Source: Myxococcota bacterium (GTDB taxonomy: Bacteria; Myxococcota_A; UBA9160; UBA4427). From it: a DNA stretch of 61,319 bases. Made by a program: the position numbers and the translations under genes. The notes beneath the pieces were generated by a model. That model was not told the DNA's origin. It did no database searches and saw only the letters and a program-made list of their open reading frames with translations. The stretch is taken from contig JAPKBZ010000021.1 in the NCBI GenBank assembly GCA_028823175.1, forward strand, positions 1 through 61,319. Direction: 5' to 3'. Shown in pieces: positions 26,318-35,630 of the stretch. The number at the start of each line of letters is the position of its first letter. The first letter of the stretch is position 1.

Positions 26318-27550
26318 TCACTCGTAGCGGAGCGAAGCGATGGGATCGAGGTTCGAGGCTTTCCGTGCGGGGTAGAAGCCAAAGAAGATCCCAACGCTGC
26401 CCGAAAACAAGACCGCACCGACGATTGCTCCAGGGGAGAACACAAAGGGGATCTCGGCGAAATGAGCGATGACTTGAGTCCCTACCAGGCCCAGGATGAT
26501 TCCGATGATCCCACCGATCATACTCAGAATCATCGCCTCAACGAGGAATTGCACCAGGATATGACTGCCCTTCGCCCCCACAGCCATGCGGATACCGATT
26601 TCGCGGGTGCGTTCGATCACCGAGACCAGCAAAATGTTCATAATGCCGATGCCTCCCACCAGCAGCGAGATCGAGGCGACCCCCATCAGAACTGAGCTGA
26701 GGATCCGCGTTACGCTCCCCATGGTATTGGCGATCTCCTCCTGAGAATGCACGGTGAAGTCGTTCTCCTGGTCCGGGCGAATCCGATGTCGTTGGCGAAG
26801 AATATCCTCGATTTCCAGGGAGGCCTCGTGTGCGCTCGTCTCGGTCCGGGCCGATACGATGATCTGCTCGACCACACCGGGGAGCGTCGCCCCTAGGATT
26901 CTTCGCTCCCCAGTCGTAAAGGGTACGAGCAAAAGATCATCACGGTCGCTCCCAAAACTCGAGCCGCCCTTGGACTCAAGAACACCGATCACACGAAATG
27001 ACGCCTCCTTGATGCGGAGCACCGCCCCGATGGGATCCTCGCCGACCTCGAAGAGTTGCCCCACCAGGGTCCCACCCAGGACGGCAACCCGGGCGCCGTT
27101 CTTCATGTCCCGCTCGTCAAAGAAATCGCCCTGGGCCATAGCCGAGTCGCTCACGTCGAGATAGGACGGCGTGGTGGCCTGGATCGTCGTCCTCCAATTC
27201 GAATTCCCGTAGAGAACCTGCGCGCTCCCCCGACGGATATAGCTGACGGCCCTTATGCCCGTCGCTTCCCGCTCAAGAGCGCGCGCATCCATCACCGACA
27301 AGGTCGAGGCGCCTCCCCATCCGGAGTGCGCGCCGCCCCGAGTCCGGGTCCCCGGAACCACAACCAGAAGATTCGTGCCGAGGCTACGGATCTGGGATTG
27401 GACCGCCTCCGAAGCGCCCTGGCCGAGGCCCACCGTGGTGATGACTGCAGCTACTCCGATGACGATGCCGAGAATCGTCAAGGCCGACCGCATCTTGTTT
27501 CGCCGCAAGGCTCGCAGGGCGGCGACCAGGGTCATGCGAAGAAATTTCAC
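26318..27550 (-). CDS. MacB-type ABC transporter permease (FtsX/MacB core)
   Basis: 410 residues. N-terminal helix with MRSALTILGIVIGVAAVITT near 21-40, a periplasmic MacB_PCD domain (about 50-260), and three C-terminal membrane segments with VIERTREIGIRMAVGAKGSH near 311-330 and the end FYPARKASNLDPIASLRYE. It overlaps the ATPase gene by 4 bases. With the ATPase and the adaptor it forms a MacAB-like export system. ATPase and permease are separate here, unlike the fused E. coli MacB. Confidence 0.93.
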   Translation of the reverse strand: MKFLRMTLVAALRALRRNKMRSALTILGIVIGVAAVITTVGLGQGASEAVQSQIRSLGTNLLVVVPGTRTRGGAHSGWGGASTLSVMDARALEREATGIRAVSYIRRGSAQVLYGNSNWRTTIQATTPSYLDVSDSAMAQGDFFDERDMKNGARVAVLGGTLVGQLFEVGEDPIGAVLRIKEASFRVIGVLESKGGSSFGSDRDDLLLVPFTTGERRILGATLPGVVEQIIVSARTETSAHEASLEIEDILRQRHRIRPDQENDFTVHSQEEIANTMGSVTRILSSVLMGVASISLLVGGIGIMNILLVSVIERTREIGIRMAVGAKGSHILVQFLVEAMILSMIGGIIGIILGLVGTQVIAHFAEIPFVFSPGAIVGAVLFSGSVGIFFGFYPARKASNLDPIASLRYE

Positions 27551-28293
27551 GAGTCCTTGCCCTCCTTCTCCCCAAGAAGAGAAGCCGGCAAAACGCCCTC
27601 TCCCGACGAGCCCATCTCATCGCTCACGATCTCGCCATCCTTGAACGTCAGCACGCGATCCGCGAAGGCCGCGATCTCGGGCTCGTGAGTAACGAGAATG
27701 ACGGTTAGCCCTTCAGCCCGATTGAGTTGCATGAGAATTTTCATAATTTCAAGACTCGTGCGGGTATCCAAGTTACCCGTCGGCTCGTCCGCCAGTAGCA
27801 ACTGCGGGTGGTTCACCAGCGCCCGGGCAATGGCCACCCGCTGCTGCTCTCCCCCCGAGAGTTGGCTCGGGTGATGCTCAGTCCGCCCCCCCAGGCCAAG
27901 CCGCTCCAGGGACTCCCGCGCGCGCCGCGCCTGCTCGGCCCGAGATGCACCGCTATAGATCAGCGGAAGTTCCACGTTCTCCTGGGCGGATGTCCGCGGG
28001 ATCAGGTTGAAGGCCTGAAAGACGAAGCCGATCTTCTGTCCCCTCAACTCAGCCCGCTCATCCTTCGAGAGCCGCGCAACATCCTGCCCCTCCAGGACAA
28101 ATTTTCCCTCGCTGGGCCGGTCGAGACAGCCCAGGATATTCATGAAAGTCGATTTTCCCGATCCCGATTTCCCGACGATGGCGACAAATTCACCCCGCTC
28201 GATGGAGACCGAGATTCCCCGCAAGGCGAGCACCCGAATATCGCCGCGAGCGAACTCCTTTACGAGGCCGTGGGTCTCGATGAGCGGGGTCAT
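27547..28293 (-). CDS. ABC transporter ATP-binding protein (MacB/LolD-like)
   Basis: 248 residues. Walker [11 protein letters not shown] near 41, Q-loop [11 protein letters not shown] near 90, signature [15 protein letters not shown] near 144-158, Walker [13 protein letters not shown] near 164-175, and the H-loop VTHEPEIA near 200. The sequence type is that of the MacB/LolD family, which moves substrates by periplasmic mechanotransmission. It overlaps both neighbours by 4 bases, so the three subunits are made together. Confidence 0.95.
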   Translation of the reverse strand: MTPLIETHGLVKEFARGDIRVLALRGISVSIERGEFVAIVGKSGSGKSTFMNILGCLDRPSEGKFVLEGQDVARLSKDERAELRGQKIGFVFQAFNLIPRTSAQENVELPLIYSGASRAEQARRARESLERLGLGGRTEHHPSQLSGGEQQRVAIARALVNHPQLLLADEPTGNLDTRTSLEIMKILMQLNRAEGLTVILVTHEPEIAAFADRVLTFKDGEIVSDEMGSSGEGVLPASLLGEKEGKDS

Positions 28294-29438
28294 GGATCTC
28301 GCCGGTACCCGACGATCACCGATCCACCCTCTTCGAGACCGGGCCCGGAAACTTCGACGAACTCGTCATCTCGCAGGCCGGCCCTGACCTCGACGGGCTC
28401 GGCCCTTCCCCCTTCGCCCTCGACCCAGAGACGGCGCAGGCTGCCCTGGGATACGAGCGGAGCCTCCTCGCGCGGTCGAAAACGCAGCGCACGCCGAGTC
28501 ACCTTGAGAACATCGTCCCGGGCAGCCGTAATAACCGTCAAAGTGGCCGTCATCCCCGGGCGAAGCAGGAGCTCCGTGTTGTCGAAATCAACGACCACGT
28601 CATAGGTCACGACGTTCTGCACCGAAATCGGGGCATTGCGAACCTGCCGAACCCGTCCCTCGAAAATTCGATCAGGAAAGGCATCTACTCTGAAGCGCGC
28701 AAGCTGCCCCTGGGCAACAAGACCAATATCCGCCTCGGAGACATCTGAGTTGACCTGCATCTGGCGCAGATCCTGGGCGATCAGAAAAAGTGTCGGCGTC
28801 TGAAAACTAGCGGCGACCGTCTGGCCCACGTTGATATTGCGCGAGAGAACAATTCCATCCACCGGCGAGCGAATGTCGGTGTGTGCAAGATTCACCTTCG
28901 AATCTTCGAGTTCGGCCTTACGCTCGGCAAGCTGAGCGCGCTCTATCTCCACCTGGGCAACCGCCCTCGCGTGGGCCGTCTCGGATGACTCCAAACGATC
29001 CTGGGAAACCGTGGTTTGAGCGTGCAGCTTTTCCTGGCGCTGGAGCTGCTCGGTCTTGAGCCCAAGCTCAGCCTCGGCCCCTCTCAGTCGGGCCCGGGCG
29101 GACAAGACGTTCGCGTTTGCCTTCTGGACCCGCACCAGTGCGTTCGCGGGGTCAATTTTCGCAACCAACTGACCCTTCGTAACCGGGGAGTTGTAATCGA
29201 CTTCGATACTTTCGATACGACCGGACGCGTAAGTTCCCACCTCCACCATATGGACCGGGTTGAGCGTCCCTGTAGCGCTCACCGTCGCCTCGATAGGCCC
29301 GCGAACGACCGACTGGGTCATGAAATGTTCGGTTTCCTCTTCACACCCCATCACAGCAAAAGCGAAAGCCAAGGCGATGCCGAGACATCGCCATCGGTGC
29401 CGTCGATCCCCCAAGCCTCGGGCTACTACCCGCCTCAT
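28290..29438 (-). CDS. Periplasmic adaptor (MacA/HlyD family) lipoprotein
   Basis: 382 residues. Signal with lipobox (FAFAVMGC, Cys about 33). Then a barrel-sandwich half (VRGPIEATVSATGTLNPVHM), a long coiled-coil hairpin (about 95-175, RLRGAEAELGLKTEQLQRQE and QVEIERAQLAERKAELEDSK), the second half (NLAHTDIRSPVDGIVLSRNI) and a beta-barrel/MP domain. It links the ABC unit to an outer-membrane channel; no TolC gene is in the window. Its start overlaps the stop of an upstream crotonase fragment (ATGA), so its translation may depend on that leader. Confidence 0.92.
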   Translation of the reverse strand: MRRVVARGLGDRRHRWRCLGIALAFAFAVMGCEEETEHFMTQSVVRGPIEATVSATGTLNPVHMVEVGTYASGRIESIEVDYNSPVTKGQLVAKIDPANALVRVQKANANVLSARARLRGAEAELGLKTEQLQRQEKLHAQTTVSQDRLESSETAHARAVAQVEIERAQLAERKAELEDSKVNLAHTDIRSPVDGIVLSRNINVGQTVAASFQTPTLFLIAQDLRQMQVNSDVSEADIGLVAQGQLARFRVDAFPDRIFEGRVRQVRNAPISVQNVVTYDVVVDFDNTELLLRPGMTATLTVITAARDDVLKVTRRALRFRPREEAPLVSQGSLRRLWVEGEGGRAEPVEVRAGLRDDEFVEVSGPGLEEGGSVIVGYRRDP

Positions 29439-29569
29439 AATCGTTCCAGCCCATGACGCCCACCCCGGGCGTTGTGGTAGCGCGGACGGTTGAGGGTGAT
29501 TAGCGCGACGGCACCGTCGACTTCATAAAGGCCTTCTCCCGCCCCCTTCGAATTCGACTTGCCAGACAT
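29435..29569 (-). pseudogene. N-terminal crotonase fragment now acting as a leader frame
   Basis: A strong AGGAGG ribosome site precedes the ATG at 29569. The first residues MSGKSNSKGAGEGLYEVDGA followed by VALITLNRPRYHNA are a good enoyl-CoA hydratase/isomerase N-terminus. Homology stops there, and the frame ends 10 residues later in a TGA that overlaps the ATG of the MacA-like gene. All catalytic residues are lost. It may survive because it delivers ribosomes to the efflux operon. Confidence 0.7.
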
Positions 29570-29810
29570 ACCAACCTCCTGCTCTATGTAGTCCCCGAAG
29601 ATGGAGTTCTGGGGACCTCTTCGCAAGTCCGCGACCTGGGTCCTGGATCGAAAACTCATCCGGGAAAGAGGGGCGAAAGGGGCGAAAGGGCAGCGACTGC
29701 ATCTATGCCCTCAGACTCAACAGGCGAGGTGACGATCGCGAACGGCGAGCTGAAAAGCTGGCCCGGGGAGTTTCACGCGAATCGTCTGGTGCTTCTTCCG
29801 AAAGAACTTT

Positions 29811-30749
29811 CTATCGAGGCAAAATGTTGTATTTGCGTCGCAAGTCTACGATTGGCTCATTGAAGTCGTCCCACGGGTCCCAATTCGTCGTTAGATCGCG
29901 ATTGACGTGTGTGCCTCGTACGAGCGCTTTGATCATCACTTCCGGGTCTACTTGGTTGGACTCGGCCTCCGTAATGGGTGTTACCTGAATACCCAATTGG
30001 AACTGCGCCAGCATAAAAAACAATCCAAACATGGGCTGCTTTCTTAGCAGGCCTGCCTGAAACGAAGCGATCTCGGTCTCTCCTAGCGACGACGTCTCGT
30101 ATTCAGCCAGCACATGCAGGCAATCGTGAAATACGATCGGCTCGGGAGGCCCGCCCACCTCGCCCGGGAGCGAGAACTGATTATTGCGAACGAAGTCGAA
30201 ATAACCCCGCCCCAACGTGCCTTCAGCGCATGCTTCGAGGCTTCTATAGCGCTCGGAAACCTTGGGATCATGGCTTTTAACCAACCCACGAACCAAGCTT
30301 GTAATGCCTCGAATACCCTCTTCTTGGACGCGCTTCTTGAGACGTTGCCCCAAGAAAGATCGGCGGGCGACATCGAATCGGAAGAGTAAAAGATGATGGT
30401 CAATCGCTCGGTGCAAATTTTTGAGCTCTGGGCTCTTTATGCCAAATTCCAAAGCGTACTCATCGAGCAGTGCGCCTTCGGCTGTGGATGCTTGGCCGTC
30501 GATGAGCGCCGCGATCAAGCAGCCGTTGAAGAACTGCTCCTGAAAGGAGTCCGGTAGGCCTTCAGCGAGCTCCCGGGGCGTGATATCTTCGAGGTCGTCG
30601 AGTTCGAATTCCGTGTCCAAGATGTTCTCTTGCACCGCATTCATCAGCCCACGCTCAAGGGGGTGGAAATCGCCGTCGACGGTGGCCACCATCTTCATTC
30701 CGCGAAGACCCATTCGGGCTATTTCGGGCGGCGGCTTCTGGAGCTTCAT
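29811..30749 (-). CDS. TerB-like / Coq4-like helical protein
   Basis: 312 residues, no signal peptide. The first ~115 residues look like a TerB-type helical domain (TVDGDFHPLERGLMNAVQEN, then a second DGQASTAEGALLDEYALEFG half). The second part carries FHDCLHVLAEYETSSLGETE near 207-226. This is an exact HDxxH-x11-E zinc motif as in Coq4, the ubiquinone-pathway protein, within RGYFDFVRNNQFSLPGEVGG. The combination suggests a lipid or quinone-related metal protein. No quinone genes are adjacent. GGAGG precedes the ATG. Confidence 0.6.
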   Translation of the reverse strand: MKLQKPPPEIARMGLRGMKMVATVDGDFHPLERGLMNAVQENILDTEFELDDLEDITPRELAEGLPDSFQEQFFNGCLIAALIDGQASTAEGALLDEYALEFGIKSPELKNLHRAIDHHLLLFRFDVARRSFLGQRLKKRVQEEGIRGITSLVRGLVKSHDPKVSERYRSLEACAEGTLGRGYFDFVRNNQFSLPGEVGGPPEPIVFHDCLHVLAEYETSSLGETEIASFQAGLLRKQPMFGLFFMLAQFQLGIQVTPITEAESNQVDPEVMIKALVRGTHVNRDLTTNWDPWDDFNEPIVDLRRKYNILPR

Positions 30750-30937
30750 GAGACCTCCTCCTATTGGGCGAATTTGGCAACCCAGCCTAACGAGAACTCT
30801 CGGTGCCCCAGAATGTGTTCTAGATTTTAGTGGAAGGGCGCGCGCGTTCTAACCCGCCGAAGCAGATCATGGAGCGAAGCCTTCTAGCGCTCCATGACCT
30901 GCTGGCACGTTCGGAATGAACCGGGCGAGCGCCCGAA

Positions 30938-31309
30938 TCAGCCCGGCGGGCGGAGTGCACAAATCTTATTTCCGTCGGGATCCCGGAGATAGGCGAGGTA
31001 CATCCCGTTCTCACGGAGGCCCGGCGGATCCTCGATGGCTTTCCCTCCGTTGGCAACCCCGGCCGCGTGCCAGGCATCGCCCTGCTCGGAGGACTCGACC
31101 TTGAAGCCGATCGTGCTTCCATTTCCATCGGTCGCGGGCTCACCGTCGATCGGGACAGTGATCGCAAAAACGCCACCCGGACTCACGTAGAAGTACCGGC
31201 CTTTATTATCGACGCCCGGTCCCAGGCCCAGCGTTGCGAACAAAGCGTCGTAGAACTGTTTTGATTTTTCGATATCGTTCACACCAATCATCACGTGGCT
31301 AAACATCAA
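30938..31309 (-). CDS. VOC family (glyoxalase-like) protein
   Basis: 123 residues, one complete two-module VOC domain: MFSHVMIGVNDIEKSKQFYD at the start, GGVFAITVPIDGEPATDGNG in the middle, and YLAYLRDPDGNKICALRPPG at the end. Metal ligands would be the His near the start, Glu/Gln near 60 and a C-terminal residue. Members include glyoxalase I, dioxygenases and resistance proteins; nothing here selects one. Single gene. Confidence 0.88.
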   Translation of the reverse strand: MMFSHVMIGVNDIEKSKQFYDALFATLGLGPGVDNKGRYFYVSPGGVFAITVPIDGEPATDGNGSTIGFKVESSEQGDAWHAAGVANGGKAIEDPPGLRENGMYLAYLRDPDGNKICALRPPG

Positions 31310-31464
31310 CTTCTCCTATGGGGTTCTTTCCCTTTCATGGGACTCCGCAGAATAGCGATTCGGCGCGACGTTGGTGACCCCTCCGGCCTGTCTGGGCACA
31401 CCACACGAGCCCTATTCGGGCCGCCCTGAGGCAGACACGTGGGAGATTGCCCTACAATAACCGC

Positions 31465-31896
31465 ATGAAAAAAGGACTCGCGCGCGCACGTCTCCTCGTC
31501 ACCTTGCCCGCCCTTTTCTTGGCCATCGTGCCGCCACTAGTCGACCTGAACGAGACGCATCTTCTCAACCCCGCCTGGACTGGCCATGCAAGGCTCCACA
31601 CCGCCTGGCTGCTCTCTTCGAACTCCATGATCAGCCTGCTGTCCCTGTGGATTCTTTGGCGAGGCGCGTGGGCCGGAACCCGGGAGGCTATTCTCTTGGC
31701 GACCGCACTGGTCGGCTCGATCCTAGCCGGATTCTTCGTCGCGGCCGCGAGTCACCCGCTCTACGGAGGCGCTTTCGCCGATGCGGGTGGAGTGCCGCCC
31801 ATCCTCGGTGGCTTGGACGCGAATATCGTCATTTTTTCTGCGCTATCTCTACTGCTGCCCGGTGCCTTATTCCTCGCCCGAAAACCCACTCGGTGA
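31465..31896 (+). CDS. Four-segment membrane protein of unknown function
   Basis: 143 residues from the ATG at 31465 (MKKGLARARLL); an in-frame ATG at 31447 is also possible. Four hydrophobic segments: LLVTLPALFLAIVPPLVDL, SNSMISLLSLWILWRGAW, AILLATALVGSILAGFFVAA and ANIVIFSALSLLLPGALFLA. HLLNPAWTGHARLHTAWLL in the first loop has conserved-looking histidines. It resembles small DUF membrane proteins of this shape (such as DUF6640), but I cannot be certain. Confidence 0.6.
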   Translation: MKKGLARARLLVTLPALFLAIVPPLVDLNETHLLNPAWTGHARLHTAWLLSSNSMISLLSLWILWRGAWAGTREAILLATALVGSILAGFFVAAASHPLYGGAFADAGGVPPILGGLDANIVIFSALSLLLPGALFLARKPTR

Positions 31897-31964
31897 AGAA
31901 CACGAGGGCGCACATCGCCTCAGAATTCCGCAAGATCCCCCGAGCGAGCTGATCGCGCACGATC

Positions 31965-32786
31965 TCATCGGCGCAGTAGCAATATCATGATCAGCATGAG
32001 CGTCACGGGGAAGAACGCGATCATCGCGCCGGTACCCGCCCAAAAAGCCGACTTTTCCCAGAGCTTCGCTTGCACGGGCTGGGCTGAGTACGGCTGGAAA
32101 TACCCACTTGAAAACAGATGCGGATAATCAGAAAAAGTGACTTGCATCCGGGCTATCCAAGCTCTGTATTTGGGAAGTGAAGCATCCGACTGGAGTGTTT
32201 CGATCAAGGGCTTATATGGAATGCTGCAATGGCATTGAATAATCCCGAATAATTGGAGATCGATTATGCTCGGATTCTCTCCGCCAAAATAGTGCGATTC
32301 ACTGTGCTGTAGCTTCTTTTCCCAGTGGAGGAATTGGTCGGTAAAACTCGTTGGCGACTGGCTTTTACGGCTCATAACGGCGAGTTTGATGATCGTAAAG
32401 AAATAGAAGGTTACGAACGGCCTAAGAATGTGCCTAAGAGCTCGCACCATAATCGATGGGTGCGGAGTACTGAGCCAACTAAAGCCGCGAAAGAACTTCC
32501 AGGGATTATCAGCACGATGGAGAACACCTTGCCACGTGCGGGCGACCCTCGTTAGATCATCTTTTGAAATCGACTCATAGCCGAGGCTTTGCAAGATCTG
32601 GGCAGAGTCGAGCCCCCAGGGCGCGTCTCCAATACGCGCCGCCGGCATCATAATTCCTGAGCTAAACAAGATCGATAGGGGCGGAACAGGCGTTTGCTCG
32701 CACTCAATTTCCTTGTAGTGCAGTCCGAGAAGTACCGCTTGGACCCAAGGAGAATGACTGGCTCCATAAACTTCTACACGTGACAT
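31965..32786 (-). CDS. Glutathione S-transferase-like protein with a membrane tail
   Basis: 273 residues from the ATG at 32786, preceded by GGGGAGACGCCCG. The N-terminal thioredoxin-like part (VEVYGASHSPWVQAVLLGLH) has Ser-Pro-Trp where many GSTs place the catalytic Ser/Cys. The helical C-terminal part includes HYFGGENPSIIDLQLFGIIQ near 165-184, the usual GST-C signature (ADL...). A hydrophobic tail (FWAGTGAMIAFFPVTLMLIM) would anchor it to the membrane, as in some plant and proteobacterial GST-like proteins. Confidence 0.75.
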   Translation of the reverse strand: MSRVEVYGASHSPWVQAVLLGLHYKEIECEQTPVPPLSILFSSGIMMPAARIGDAPWGLDSAQILQSLGYESISKDDLTRVARTWQGVLHRADNPWKFFRGFSWLSTPHPSIMVRALRHILRPFVTFYFFTIIKLAVMSRKSQSPTSFTDQFLHWEKKLQHSESHYFGGENPSIIDLQLFGIIQCHCSIPYKPLIETLQSDASLPKYRAWIARMQVTFSDYPHLFSSGYFQPYSAQPVQAKLWEKSAFWAGTGAMIAFFPVTLMLIMILLLRR

Positions 32787-33027
32787 CGGGCGTCTCCCCA
32801 TTTCCTACTGCGGGCAGAAAAGGCCAATACGATTCTTCTCATACACACTCGGGATGCACCGAAGTAGTATCGCCAAAGGCCTTCGATTCGTGCCACCCGT
32901 AGACCTATTTCTCTTTTTTCGCTGCGGATAGCCTTCCGTCGGACGGAAAGTCACCTAACTCAGACAGCAACACTACCTGGGTACTGATTGGGATTCATGC
33001 CTTGCCACTCGTCTTTGCCGCGAACTT

Positions 33028-34014
33028 CTAGAGCTTGTCGGCAAGGTCTCGAACGCCTCGCATGTAGGCGTCTTCCAGCAAAGCGCCGACAGCGCAGCCG
33101 CCCGCCAGAACGAATCCTGTCTCGAGTTGCCCCACGGATTCTTCTACTGAACTCAGAAGCTCGGGGAAATTCATCTTGTGAATCCGCTTATGAGGAATCC
33201 CACCCATAACTGCTCGGTCTGTTTTTCCCGCCACCTCAACCAGGCTCGGATTTCCCTTCCCGCTGTCATCCCAACTGAGTAGGTCGACTGGGTAGTCGAG
33301 GAAGCGCTCCATGCCGATCTCGTTTCCGCACACGTGCAGCGCGTTAAATTTGGCTTCTCTCGCTGTTTCAAGAACCTGAAGGTCATACGGACGACCGAAG
33401 CGCTCGTATAGGCTGGCATTGCAGATATCAAGACTGGTCCATTGGAGCGGAGCAAAGAAAAAACCTGCAGCACCCCGATCGAGCGCGTCCTGAATATGGG
33501 CAGAAATTGTCGCGCAGACGGCCCCGAGCGCACGCTCGAGTCCGCTCGGATTCTCCTCGGCATAGCTCACTAGAGGCGGGCCAATCCCTCCAGCAATCAG
33601 TCCGACAACCGCGAGCGGCGAGAAGACTGTGTGAATCACGTCTACTTCGTCTCCCACCTCATTCACGACACGATGGAGGGCGTCGAGTTGCTCGCGAAGC
33701 GCGGGATGATTTCGGTCGGCAGGTTCAATCGCATCGAGGTCGCGAGCCTCGCGTACAACTCGACTGACCTCAGCCTGAAAGCGCTGCTCGGTCGGTGGCT
33801 CATAAGTGTTGCCCCAAGCCTCTGGAAGGTAACTCCAGCGAGGGTTCAGCTTGATCAGATCCCAGTCGAATCGGCGATAGAGACCGATAGTCTCGTCGGC
33901 CAGGTCTCCCGCAGACCATTCGCGGAGAAAATTGTGCCGCCATAAGGTGACCGGGGGCCGATCGACGTCCTCCTTCGCGATTGCCGAGGCGAGCCGTGCC
34001 TTCTTTTCAGCCAC
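33028..34014 (-). CDS. Uroporphyrinogen decarboxylase (UroD/MtaA) family protein
   Basis: 328 residues with a TIM-barrel UroD-family pattern: DRPPVTLWRHNFLREWSAGD near 17-36, VDVIHTVFSPLAVVGLIAGG near 124-143, FNALHVCGNEIGMERFLDYP near 224-243, and GKTDRAVMGGIPHKRIHKMN near 264. It lacks the RQAGR arginine motif of true HemE, so haem synthesis is unlikely. Other members are cobalamin-dependent methyltransferases or demethylases. It lies 110 bases downstream of the acyl-CoA ligase in the same direction and may share its pathway. Confidence 0.8.
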   Translation of the reverse strand: MAEKKARLASAIAKEDVDRPPVTLWRHNFLREWSAGDLADETIGLYRRFDWDLIKLNPRWSYLPEAWGNTYEPPTEQRFQAEVSRVVREARDLDAIEPADRNHPALREQLDALHRVVNEVGDEVDVIHTVFSPLAVVGLIAGGIGPPLVSYAEENPSGLERALGAVCATISAHIQDALDRGAAGFFFAPLQWTSLDICNASLYERFGRPYDLQVLETAREAKFNALHVCGNEIGMERFLDYPVDLLSWDDSGKGNPSLVEVAGKTDRAVMGGIPHKRIHKMNFPELLSSVEESVGQLETGFVLAGGCAVGALLEDAYMRGVRDLADKL

Positions 34015-34124
34015 CTTCTCGCTCCTTCATTCGAAAAGTCTCCACATCACAATGAGCGAGAGACGCTCTCGCGAAAGGACAATTCACTGCGGGCCCAGCG
34101 TTGGGAACTCACAGCGAGGCTACT

Positions 34125-35630
34125 TTATTTGACGACCTCGGAATATCGATCTCGGAGGCTTTGCTTATACAACTTCCCGTTCGGGTGGCGGGGAAGAGAC
34201 TCTTCGAAATCGATGGATCGGGGAGATTTTACTCCCGAGAGCCGAGACCGGCAAAACTCGACCAGTTCCGAGTCGAGCCCTGGATACACAGCAGTACCCG
34301 GGAGAAGCTCGACCACACCTTTGACTTCCTCGCCATACTCCGGATGCGGGATTCCAAAAACAGCTACATCGGCAACGAGCGGATGCATGATGAGGGCATC
34401 TTCGGCCTCCCGGGGGTAGACATTTACGCCACCGACGTTGATTGTGAACGCTTTACGGTCGGTTAGGTACAAAAAACCGTCTTCGTCGAGGTATCCAAGA
34501 TCGCCGAACGTAGCGCGGCCCTGACGACGAACTGAAGCCGTTCTTTCAGCGTCTTTATAATATTCGAAAGATGCGTCGCCCTCGAACCATATTTCACCCA
34601 CTTCGCCCCTGGGTTGATCGCGACCGTCCTCACTCATAATATGAATGACTCCACCCACTGCTTTTCCAACGGAACCCTTATGAGTGATCCAATCTTCGGG
34701 ACCAATCATGCAGGTGCCTGCGCCTTCGGTCCCGGCGTAGTATTCGTGGATTACCGGCCCCCACCAGTCAATCATTGCCTCTTTGACCCCAACCGGGCAC
34801 GGTGCCGCGCCATGAATGGCGAATTGATGGCTCGAGAGGTCATGTGCCCGACGCTCTTGGGCCGAGAGCCGCAAGAGCCTGACAAACATGGTGGGCACCC
34901 ATTGGCTATGCGTCACGCGATGCTGGGCTATCAGAGCAAGCGCCTCAGCCGCATCAAATTTCTCCATGATCACCGTCGCACCGCCCAGCCGCCCCAACCA
35001 AAGAAGAAACGAGAGCGGGGCCGAATGGTAGAGCGGCGCCGGTGATAGGTAGACAGACTCGTAGTCGATCTGATAAAGCCGACCGATAAAGGCAATTCGC
35101 TGGGGCATTTCCTCAATGGGCTCAGGCGGCGCGCTATTCCACACTCCCTTGGGTCGGCCTGTGGTTCCCGAGGAATAAAGCATCGGGACACCTTCAGCGC
35201 GCTCATAGAGCGGGGTCACTTCGAGCTCATCTCCGAACAAATCGAGCCTGTCAACGTTGAGCAGAACGGGTGCGCCCCCCTCGCTCGCAGCCGGGCCTAC
35301 CGAATCAATCGTCTGATCTGAAACGACAAGAACTTCGGCCTCGCAATCAGAGACGATATAGGCAATCTCGGAGGGCCCGAGTCGAGTCGAAATCGGCGTA
35401 TAGCGAAAGCCTGCGTACTGCGACGCCCAGACAAAGACGACGAACTCAAAGCGATTTTCAACGCATATCGCGAGCGCGCTGCCTTGATGAAGCCCGAGCT
35501 CAATGAGGCAATTTGCAGCGGCAACTGCTCGTGAATGGAGTTGTCGCCAGGTAATGACCTCTCCATCCGAAGCCCGAATGAGAGCGGGCGCGTCGGGTCT
35601 TTCTAAGGCGTGTATGCCGGGATGGCTCAC
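34125..35630 (-). CDS. AMP-dependent acyl-CoA synthetase/ligase
   Basis: 501 residues. ANL family: P-loop MLYSSGTTGRPKGVW near 150-164, the A5 region YYAGTEGAG near 294, the A7/A8 hinge FGDLGYLDEDGFLYLTDRKA near 372-391, and a C-terminal lysine (RHPNGKLYKQSLRDRY near 480). It activates a carboxylic acid as adenylate and then as CoA thioester. Its start overlaps the stop of the luciferase-like gene (ATGA). The pair suggests activation and oxidation of one substrate. Confidence 0.94.
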   Translation of the reverse strand: MSHPGIHALERPDAPALIRASDGEVITWRQLHSRAVAAANCLIELGLHQGSALAICVENRFEFVVFVWASQYAGFRYTPISTRLGPSEIAYIVSDCEAEVLVVSDQTIDSVGPAASEGGAPVLLNVDRLDLFGDELEVTPLYERAEGVPMLYSSGTTGRPKGVWNSAPPEPIEEMPQRIAFIGRLYQIDYESVYLSPAPLYHSAPLSFLLWLGRLGGATVIMEKFDAAEALALIAQHRVTHSQWVPTMFVRLLRLSAQERRAHDLSSHQFAIHGAAPCPVGVKEAMIDWWGPVIHEYYAGTEGAGTCMIGPEDWITHKGSVGKAVGGVIHIMSEDGRDQPRGEVGEIWFEGDASFEYYKDAERTASVRRQGRATFGDLGYLDEDGFLYLTDRKAFTINVGGVNVYPREAEDALIMHPLVADVAVFGIPHPEYGEEVKGVVELLPGTAVYPGLDSELVEFCRSRLSGVKSPRSIDFEESLPRHPNGKLYKQSLRDRYSEVVK

